This document shows, piece by piece, positions 25,801 to 32,445 of a DNA stretch of 50,773 nt; positions within the stretch are counted from its first letter, which is position 1; each line of letters begins with the position of its first letter. The position numbers were made by a program, and so were the translations under genes. A model generated the notes under the pieces. The model had not been told where the DNA came from, did no database searches, and saw only the letters and a program-made list of their open reading frames with translations. The stretch spans positions 1 through 50,773 of the forward strand of contig DAQX01000019.1 in NCBI GenBank assembly GCA_002503055.1. The letters run 5' to 3'. The stretch comes from Euryarchaeota archaeon UBA86. GTDB lineage: Archaea > Thermoplasmatota > Poseidoniia > Poseidoniales > Thalassarchaeaceae.

Positions 25801-27356
25801 TATTCTCGAACTAGTGCCGAGGCGCCTGCTGCTGCAGGTGTAGCCATAGAAGTGCCACTGTATTCGAGATACCAAGTGTTGCTCCATGACCCCTGAGCAT
25901 TGTCGGCCTCCTGGGACTTACAAGACCTGACATAGTCTCCAGGAGCGACTATGTCTGGCTTGATTCTGCCATCGTCGGTTGGACCACGGCTACTCCAGTA
26001 GTACATCTCGTCTGGAGCGCCGCTGTAGCGGTTCTTGTGCCCACCAACTGTGATTACGTTCTTTGCGGTACCCGGAGGAGATACTCCCGAGTTTCGATCG
26101 TTTCCTGCTGCGAACAGAACTGTCATTCCTTGATACGACCAATATTGATCCCAAGTCGATGTTCTATCGTCAGCGTCCTCGGACTGTGTGGAGTAGCCGC
26201 CGCCGCCTGAGCCCGACCCCCAACTGTTTGTGTGTAATCTAGCCCCTCCATTGTAAGCAGAGTTCAGCATGCTGTTGATTCCGTAACTGTACAACTGGCC
26301 AGTATCATCGTCTTCCATTGCCTGGAAGTACAACTGTGCCTCAGGGGCAATTCCTTGGTAAGTTCCACTGCTGCGGGAACCATCGCCAAGAACTGTACAG
26401 GCCACATGAGTACCGTGGCCATCAGTGGTATCTGCTGTGGAGGAGTCTCCGGGCGTTACTGAAGTCAAGGCTGCAACGCGGCCAGAGAAGTCGCCATGAT
26501 CGTCATCTAGACCTGAGTCGCCTACAGCTATCTTCTGACCGCTACCATTGAGTCCGGTGATGAAAGTGGTCTCGACAGTATTGATTCCCATGTGGTTCCT
26601 TGCCTGGTCATTGTGCAATACCAGAACAGGCATTGGTGCGATGTAGGCTACTGAAGGATGTCTTGTGATTTCATCGATATGCTCGATGCCAATCGAGCCC
26701 CAAAGCCTCCCCTGCTCCGGCGACCAAGGCTCTGTGAGCCATTTTGAAGCATCTAGTAATGAGTCCTGAAACCCAAGACCTGGTTGGTCTTGTCGAACCA
26801 GGTCTATATTTTTCCAACCAATTACTTCGACTGGAATTTCTCCTTCCACATTGATTAGTCTGAGTTCAGGATGAACGAGTAGAGCGGAGGGTACTTCATG
26901 CAAAGCAACGACTTCCTTCAATTCCGCAATCGAAGATAATTGGTCGGGCTGTGCTTGAATCAGGAATCCGGATGGAGGTATTGTCGAACGGATTTCTACA
27001 TCAGCTGCTTCCAATATAGCCTGTCGGGCATCCCAGAGTCCAACTTGTCCGTCAACAATGGCGATTGAGAGATCGGAGCGGTGTTGAGCTAGCTCCGAGC
27101 TCATCTCGACTCCAAGTAGTAGTCCTGCCTCGGTGTAAACTCCGATGCTAGAGTCGGCTCGATTGGCGCGAATGTCCTCAAATCCGTCATAGAATGTGGG
27201 CGCTCCAAGATCCTGAATGCTGTCAGGATCCGGGGCTATCTCGACTCTCTCAGGAGTGTATCGCAACATCTCTTCGTCTGATGTGGTATCGTAGGACAAA
27301 GGCGAGTAGGATAGCAGTAGTACTGCCAAAACGAGTACCACTGAGCGTTTCTGCAT
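22878..27356 (-). CDS. Membrane-anchored subtilisin-like protease with cytoplasmic RING/PHD-like zinc tail
   Basis: A 1492-residue cell-surface serine protease. A signal peptide (about 1-22) and a pro-region precede an S8 domain with an intact triad: D280 in VGDSGLD, H314 in DGHGTHVA, S503 in SGTSMATP, and oxyanion N419 in AAGND. After a P-domain-like stretch with FDVTRAGEPLKVVLTWSD come CARDB/NEW3-like modules (EVKNQGAGS, VFNEGNGAQS, ITNHGNRLL, IENVGSTTW, LENTGNSQV). A single helix (about 1384-1404) is followed by a basic SRRE, so the last 85 residues should be cytoplasmic. They contain eight zinc ligands: C1440, C1443, C1455, C1458, H1463, C1471, C1479, C1482. No clear ribosome binding site precedes the ATG. 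Protease identity is firm; the tail's role is unknown. Confidence 0.93.
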   Translation of the reverse strand: MQKRSVVLVLAVLLLSYSPLSYDTTSDEEMLRYTPERVEIAPDPDSIQDLGAPTFYDGFEDIRANRADSSIGVYTEAGLLLGVEMSSELAQHRSDLSIAIVDGQVGLWDARQAILEAADVEIRSTIPPSGFLIQAQPDQLSSIAELKEVVALHEVPSALLVHPELRLINVEGEIPVEVIGWKNIDLVRQDQPGLGFQDSLLDASKWLTEPWSPEQGRLWGSIGIEHIDEITRHPSVAYIAPMPVLVLHNDQARNHMGINTVETTFITGLNGSGQKIAVGDSGLDDDHGDFSGRVAALTSVTPGDSSTADTTDGHGTHVACTVLGDGSRSSGTYQGIAPEAQLYFQAMEDDDTGQLYSYGINSMLNSAYNGGARLHTNSWGSGSGGGGYSTQSEDADDRTSTWDQYWSYQGMTVLFAAGNDRNSGVSPPGTAKNVITVGGHKNRYSGAPDEMYYWSSRGPTDDGRIKPDIVAPGDYVRSCKSQEADNAQGSWSNTWYLEYSGTSMATPAAAGASALVREYLMEITNRPAPQGSLIKGLLILGAQDMGTRDIPNDDEGWGRLNLVNSLIPSSDVGIFVDDRSRLSSGQTSDYTFDVTRAGEPLKVVLTWSDYPGSTSSSTQLRNDLDLEVISPNGQVSYKGNVFVNGRSVTGGTKDSVNNVEVVLLDNAATGTWTVRVRDAQHGGGRTWQPYSLAVRGVNVNDLTPDPTFVQDSFEISSSIPQIGEEIDISVEVKNQGAGSIADLSVIARADTELLGMHQISMSPGETTELEWNWTPDQEGEVELTFHIDPSGLVEEVSESNNYLVETIIVSAPGVRVSALEETITLSDSSVSSTAWQLSLMNTALFETNATIEVTDPVRVQDGVEYNWFTSFTSNTFNLDPAEIEEVSLTVLHHESPSPGLYRMVITGTDIENNVNSQLTIYLDVPVLAGVDIVMNGDQFLVSPLESTHLQILVFNEGNGAQSYDVELVSPSGWHLGLDSLGTFSGSSHGSTGTLAKDAGRTIDITINPPGAMIPAGSVFDAALIIHSRVSSDSWSEDISLVVMDIDEVSTTPNSGGAEQEVAPDSTLEIDLEITNHGNRLLELQPYLRTIPGGWTVTDGLDAVTVPTGDSTTISLVLEGNGAAVSGELEIRFATEDGFSFDWNRTLNVLSGAIPILQFQQIALPDGTSADHPLGIPYHPVGGLGFDLAWSIENVGSTTWRPSTSLEVPDEDWSSTCTAPSTLSPGASSTIWCTVVIPLSAEAGSEPVITLVMEGEGVEISYPISLLVQHVDSVSWNLVSQATAHQGYATTIQIELENTGNSQVSDILQVTGPSDWDPLILDGVVVNLMPGEIRTLKVGFTPQTGSDGTLVVSIADTQDVIETSSFTIEIDVLPAATTQDSSTLQMVLIAFVVVAMIAGGVFLYSRREETSSLISPDSLNKIADSLGLSEKEEKETSGIPCWICSGDVTVGEAWACGECGARYHKDGQVPGCDIVSMGNCLHCDASTDDLIEA

Positions 27357-27388
27357 GTGTTTCGCCTGAGAGGGGCCGATTTGAGCGT

Positions 27389-27407
27389 ATGGGTTCTACG
27401 AACCCAT
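27389..27407. promoter_or_regulatory. Inverted repeat (8-base arms, 3-base loop) before the subtilase gene
   Basis: ATGGGTTC and GAACCCAT pair perfectly around TAC. It is 14 bases after the stop of the 187-residue membrane protein gene and about 32 bases before the subtilase ATG. It resembles the other spacer repeats in size and loop but not in arm sequence. Confidence 0.6.
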
Positions 27408-27421
27408 GACGAGTCATCTGT

Positions 27422-27985
27422 CTAGAGGATGTGGAAGGATGACCTGTCGAAGAATAGTTGCATGGTCCACTCGCCTACATTGTGAGTCCATCTCTCACTT
27501 CTCTCACCATCATAGGAGTCGTAGTAGAGGATGATCTCAATGGTGTAATTTTCCCATACGGATTCGCCACCTATTTGCAGTTCTAGTTCATCACCAGCGA
27601 TTGAAGAGTGGGCTGCAAGAGAATCTCTGGAGAAGTCTTGTCTGGCTACTTCCAAACCATCTGAATCGATGAAGCGTATTGTCAAGTCAACATTCTCAAT
27701 TGTCCTACTTCCATCGTTACCTAGCTCAACGAGTACGACATGACCAGGTCCCCCTTGACGATACACAATATCGACGGCGACCCTGTCATAGGGAACGACC
27801 CATGTGACAACAAACAGGGTAGCAACAAGCATTAGCAAGACAGCAATCGAGGCAAAAATTACTCTAGTTGGAGAGATGTATTTACTAGCGCTTTCCTCTA
27901 TCTTCTCGAGAACCTCATGAGCCAAATCAGCATCAGGATCAGTGTCTTCCTCGCTCTGGTTCTTGATTCTCTCCATCAACCCCAT
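27422..27985 (-). CDS. Single-span membrane protein with an extracellular beta-rich domain, function unknown
   Basis: I do not recognise a family. The 187 residues comprise an acidic N-terminal segment (about 1-40), one membrane helix (about 42-66, VIFASIAVLLMLVATLFVVTW) and an exterior domain with alternating hydrophobic strands, including HVVLVELGNDGSRTIENVD, which resembles an Ig-like or CARDB fold. The ATG directly abuts the TGA of the 1460-residue protein gene, with GGGGGTGA in front, so the two are almost certainly co-translated. It may anchor or accompany that secreted partner, which itself lacks an obvious membrane helix at its end. Confidence 0.65.
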   Translation of the reverse strand: MGLMERIKNQSEEDTDPDADLAHEVLEKIEESASKYISPTRVIFASIAVLLMLVATLFVVTWVVPYDRVAVDIVYRQGGPGHVVLVELGNDGSRTIENVDLTIRFIDSDGLEVARQDFSRDSLAAHSSIAGDELELQIGGESVWENYTIEIILYYDSYDGERSERWTHNVGEWTMQLFFDRSSFHIL

Positions 27986-30900
27986 TCAGTCACCCCCAAG
28001 AGTTGTTGCTAGTATAGTAAGTACTGCCGACGAGAACGGTTCCGCTACCATCAGATGCTTGTTCGAGTCGCCCATTCCAGGTACCATATTGAGCATTGAG
28101 AGGTCGGATGCCATGCCATTAACGCCCAGAGTAGTACCGGTCGGTAGACCACCCGAGAACTGAGCGTCTAGGAGAACTCCTCTCAAATCAAATTCTGTAT
28201 CCTCTACGGTGGCAGATAAACGAGCAGATGCAATAATCCTACCTCCTTGAACATCATCAATCTCTATGACGCTGTAATAAGGGCCCAATAATTCTCGAAC
28301 ATTGATTGTCGCTCGTTGCAGGTTCTCTCCTAATACTTCGAGCTCTTCGAGAACAACTGGAGGGGTCGCAGGGATGTTACTCATACGGACATACAATTTC
28401 TCGACACCTTGTCCTCCAGATCGAATCGATAGGCCATATGAATCGGTCATCTTAATCGACATGAAGTCAGTAATTCCCTCTGCTAGGAGAATCACATCTC
28501 CCTTCCTATTGATTGCCTTCCCATAGGCCTCGATGTATAGTGAGGCTCCCTCCATTGAGGCCTTGAATTCCAAGGTAGGTGAGCCCTGGAAGGCAAGTGT
28601 CTTGGTGATGTCAAAATCAGTCGATGGTTCTGTACTTAGATTGATCCATCCTGGGATGTTAGTTAGGAAAACTGTCGCTGGCCACCAAGCCGAGTCTAAC
28701 CATTGCATCTGTTGCAGCATCATCGAGCCTACAGCGGTTCCTTCTCGGCGGTAAATCTCTGGCACGAACATATCAATGGAAATTGCAGTTCCAATGCTAG
28801 CTTGCAAATCAACGGATTCAGGAATGTCCTCAATCATAACCTCGGTTCTGCTACCAGCAGCCCTGTCGATAAGTAGAACATGAACCCAATCCAGTCTCTC
28901 GGACAGGACATAATGAGTAGAAGTAGTAACTTCGGTAATCTGTCCAACAGAACGAATCTCAAATAGAGCATCGAGTCCAAGATTGGTAGATGACCCAATA
29001 GTTAGACCTTGCAGAGTGAGGAGTAAGTCTTGGCCATTGATTCCATAGAAGTGAACCATTAGCTCACTGTGTCCAGGTATCCAACCCTGCATTCCGATTG
29101 CGATGTACCAGTCCTCTCCCTCAGGCTTCATCTCTCTTGTCACAGAGAAATCAATTTGAGGTGGTAGTCCGGGCATCCAGACTCTTAGATAGAATCCATC
29201 TGCGATGCCCGAAGGCGCTGCCCGTAGAGCAATCCCATGTACCCATGTAGGTGCTACAACCGATCCGTCACCATGCCATGCCTCAACTGCCAAATCGAAT
29301 GAAGAGTCAGCATCTAACATGATACCGAAGGAGAAGTCCTGCTCAGACTCGGAGCCAGTTGAGATATCAGAAGTAACTCCGGCTAGAACGCTGTTCACAG
29401 AGCGCCCTAGGTCTGCTATCCCACTGATGAAGAAAGCAACTCCAGAAAGGCCGTTGGAAGCATTGAACTCGGGCACGTCTAGGCTCGGTCCAGAATCAGA
29501 ACCGGTCGGAATCTGAACTCCGATAGTGGAAGGTAAAGGATCGATTGAGCCTACTACTGAAAGTTGTTTACCACCCATTGTAGGTGCGTGACTGACATCA
29601 ATTCCCAGACTCTTTGTTCCGATTACAGACATCTGAGCTGTGCCCCTACCTGCTGGTCCTGATGCGCCCTCTTCTGTGGGGGCGGTCCAACCTATGCTGC
29701 TCAATCCAGTAATCCTTGCAGAAATTGTGGAGCTTTCGGTGACCTGATCATGATGGAACAGGAAGTGGTCGCCACTCATTGTAACGGGATTGGATGAATT
29801 AGTAATTTGAGCCTCGATTGAAGAAATTGGAGTTTCGGCGGACCATTCGGTAACTGTACCAAAGGTGGTTGTGAAAGAGTTGGGGACTCCGATTATTCTC
29901 GCAGCCTGTCTTTGGTCACCGTCTAAGCCTGCGTAACTTATCGATTCGATACTAGTCGAGGCCTGATATTGGATTCCATCTGGATTCACATAGACAGAGA
30001 GATTGTCCGGGATATCACTGAGAGTTAATGATTGGAATGACAAGTTCTCAATGCTACCAGTAGGGTGTTCGATGTAGGTGAATGCGAAACTCTCGTCTGA
30101 TGCAGTTCGAAGCATAGCAGTCTGTTCGTCTAAAATATCATCATCGATTAGTGAGAAGGCAGAGATTCCACTGAATCTGAGGCTAGCAGCTACTGGGGCG
30201 AGAGGTTCAACTGGGCCGTTTTTTCCTTGAATAAGATTGAGGCCTCTGTCTTTCGAGAGGAGTAGATGGTCGCCAGTTGCGACTGGATGGTCGCTAGATC
30301 CAATCTGTACCAACAGACTGGTCAGAGGCATATCTTCTCTAGTGACTAACCAATTGTCAGTTAGAAGGAGATGTATGGTTCTGCCCTCAAGGCCGCTGGC
30401 CCCATCAACGCCTCCGCTGATGACATCGACCACCGCGGAAGGGACATCATTCAGTATGGTTCCAATGTCCAAGAATAGATCGACTATGTTGATCAGAACA
30501 TTGTCCATCACCTTCGATACAAAGTCGAGATTATCCTGGCTATCGAATTCGCTATCGCTGTTGCTACCGCCTAACTCGAATGAACCGTACAGAACTAATG
30601 CAGTAGGTATGTCCCTAGCATCGATGTGTATCTTCCTGTGATCTTCATCTACTCCCTGTCTAGTAAACCATGAATCGTAGTCGAGTCGTTCGATTGATTG
30701 TGCTGAACGAAGAAGAATCAGCGTCTTTGGAGGGTTGGCAGGATTCACCGGCAATGTAGGGTCGTCGACATTCTGACTGGTATCTCTAGAGAAGTTCTTG
30801 ATTCCAATGATAAATCCTAATCTGTCAGGTAATTCTCCTGGCAGTTCTGACTGAGAATCATCAGAGCCGAGCATTCGGAAAACTCTCTCTATCTCACCTT

Positions 30901-32368
30901 CTGATAGAGACCCTTCTGGCATCCCCCTGAGCCAACCTAGCGAATCTGTAGTATTTCCATAGGAGCCATCGTCAGATTCCTCAGGAGGTAATTCAGATCT
31001 GTCCTCATGGAAGTGGATATGCAGGTCTGTTCTCTCATCTGCCCAGTACTCAATTGTGGTCAGGCCTCTCTCTCCGTCGACTAAGTTGTTCTCTGGGAGG
31101 ACGCTGTCGGTTCTGATTACAACCTCAATCTCCTCTGGTATTACCACAGCCTGTCTATTTGGATGGAATGATAGTTCGATGTATGCTAACTCCCACAGTT
31201 CTCTAACACCATTATCATCAGGAGGTGAGAAGTGCAGATATCCGAAACCTGCCGAAACTCCGCAATTGATGTCAATGTGAGAGGCAAATAGTAACTCGTC
31301 GGGAGAATACCGTTCCGGGCAGTCTCCTCCTCCTGGATTGGTAATCTCAATTGCATAGGGTGCTGAAATAGAGGCGAAGGTGATTCCGCTCTGATCTGCT
31401 CCGGGATTGATGATTCCAAGAGTCAACGCCTGAATTAGAGAAGTCACTAAGTCGATGCTGGCACCTGAGATATCGAAATATAGCCTTTCTATTCCTATCC
31501 TCAAATCGAATTCCTCTGGCGGATTGGTGAATTTTGAGTCTACTACCCAGATGTATGTCTCTCCATCTCCAAGTGCTAGTATTGAGTCAGGGCCCGAGTA
31601 AGCGAAGGCTTTGATTAAAGATACTGACAATGTATCCAGATGTTGCCAATCAGGGTCATTGATGCTGGAGTCAAGAACCCTGACTGAATATGAAATTCCG
31701 GGTTCCAGCCATAGAGTCCCTCCTTCAACACCCCAACCCCCAAGGAACTCCCATGCAATCTTGAGGCCGACCTCTATGTCGTCGTCGCCGTCATTATCGA
31801 TGTCGACCTCATGCAGAAGAGGTTCGGAGTTGATATCTAGCAATGAGAGAAGTGAGGCGGAGAAACTGACAACTTCGAATTTCTCAACAGTATTGCCCTC
31901 GAGATCAGTAAATTCAGTTCGAATCACATAATCGGTGATGTTGACTATGGTCTGCCAAATATTCAGGACCTGTCCCGGTGCGTCCTCTTGGTTTGACAGT
32001 AGTTCGTAGGTGCTTGGATGGACTGGTTCAGGCGGTGAAGTCTGAACCATACTGATTCCATCAGTAACTGAATCTATGGCTGAGAGAGGATCTGAAGAAG
32101 AAACTGGAGTTACCGAGTTGCTGACACCCTCGATTATTGGCCTTGCTATCTGGCCAACAGAATTGCTGTCAAGCATCTCCTCTCTGGCATCTAGGACACT
32201 TGATAGTTCATCGAGGATACCAAAATCATCAGATTCGAATCTTGCCTCACCACTCACCGCTGACATCGGAGAAAGAGTGGGTAAGAGTAGTAGAGCGACG
32301 ATGAGAACAGTGTGTGAGTGACCGGTGCTAGGAGCCCTGCTGACCAACCTGACAGCGTCACTGCTCAT
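27986..32368 (-). CDS. Giant secreted protein of unknown function (1460 residues)
   Basis: A signal peptide (charged start, hydrophobic core near residues 20-34, cleavage near SAVSG) leads into a very long beta-rich protein without a recognised catalytic motif. A calcium-type acidic loop, VDIDNDGDDDIEVG, lies near residue 195. Many segments alternate Ile, Ser, Val and Asp in a way suggesting repeated beta sheets. The C-terminus has no clear membrane helix (it ends AVLTILATTLGGD), so release or attachment via the adjacent 187-residue membrane protein is plausible. The ATG at 32368 is preceded by GGAGGTG at suitable spacing, but that site forms the right arm of a perfect hairpin. The family is unknown to me. 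Confidence 0.7.
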   Translation of the reverse strand: MSSDAVRLVSRAPSTGHSHTVLIVALLLLPTLSPMSAVSGEARFESDDFGILDELSSVLDAREEMLDSNSVGQIARPIIEGVSNSVTPVSSSDPLSAIDSVTDGISMVQTSPPEPVHPSTYELLSNQEDAPGQVLNIWQTIVNITDYVIRTEFTDLEGNTVEKFEVVSFSASLLSLLDINSEPLLHEVDIDNDGDDDIEVGLKIAWEFLGGWGVEGGTLWLEPGISYSVRVLDSSINDPDWQHLDTLSVSLIKAFAYSGPDSILALGDGETYIWVVDSKFTNPPEEFDLRIGIERLYFDISGASIDLVTSLIQALTLGIINPGADQSGITFASISAPYAIEITNPGGGDCPERYSPDELLFASHIDINCGVSAGFGYLHFSPPDDNGVRELWELAYIELSFHPNRQAVVIPEEIEVVIRTDSVLPENNLVDGERGLTTIEYWADERTDLHIHFHEDRSELPPEESDDGSYGNTTDSLGWLRGMPEGSLSEGEIERVFRMLGSDDSQSELPGELPDRLGFIIGIKNFSRDTSQNVDDPTLPVNPANPPKTLILLRSAQSIERLDYDSWFTRQGVDEDHRKIHIDARDIPTALVLYGSFELGGSNSDSEFDSQDNLDFVSKVMDNVLINIVDLFLDIGTILNDVPSAVVDVISGGVDGASGLEGRTIHLLLTDNWLVTREDMPLTSLLVQIGSSDHPVATGDHLLLSKDRGLNLIQGKNGPVEPLAPVAASLRFSGISAFSLIDDDILDEQTAMLRTASDESFAFTYIEHPTGSIENLSFQSLTLSDIPDNLSVYVNPDGIQYQASTSIESISYAGLDGDQRQAARIIGVPNSFTTTFGTVTEWSAETPISSIEAQITNSSNPVTMSGDHFLFHHDQVTESSTISARITGLSSIGWTAPTEEGASGPAGRGTAQMSVIGTKSLGIDVSHAPTMGGKQLSVVGSIDPLPSTIGVQIPTGSDSGPSLDVPEFNASNGLSGVAFFISGIADLGRSVNSVLAGVTSDISTGSESEQDFSFGIMLDADSSFDLAVEAWHGDGSVVAPTWVHGIALRAAPSGIADGFYLRVWMPGLPPQIDFSVTREMKPEGEDWYIAIGMQGWIPGHSELMVHFYGINGQDLLLTLQGLTIGSSTNLGLDALFEIRSVGQITEVTTSTHYVLSERLDWVHVLLIDRAAGSRTEVMIEDIPESVDLQASIGTAISIDMFVPEIYRREGTAVGSMMLQQMQWLDSAWWPATVFLTNIPGWINLSTEPSTDFDITKTLAFQGSPTLEFKASMEGASLYIEAYGKAINRKGDVILLAEGITDFMSIKMTDSYGLSIRSGGQGVEKLYVRMSNIPATPPVVLEELEVLGENLQRATINVRELLGPYYSVIEIDDVQGGRIIASARLSATVEDTEFDLRGVLLDAQFSGGLPTGTTLGVNGMASDLSMLNMVPGMGDSNKHLMVAEPFSSAVLTILATTLGGD

Positions 32369-32371
32369 GTT

Positions 32372-32390
32372 CGCACCTCCTAGAGGTGCG
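32372..32390 (-). promoter_or_regulatory. Hairpin containing the ribosome binding site of the 1460-residue protein gene
   Basis: In the gene direction CGCACCTC, loop TAG and GAGGTGCG form a perfect eight-pair stem that ends three bases before the ATG. The GGAGGTG ribosome binding site lies in the loop edge and right arm, so a folded leader would hide it. Opening of the stem by a protein, an RNA or a ribosome from upstream would expose it. Confidence 0.6.
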
Positions 32391-32445
32391 CTAAAGGGTA
32401 TTGCCCTGCGTGAATCGATAATCTAGCGATACCGGCGAATGGAGT

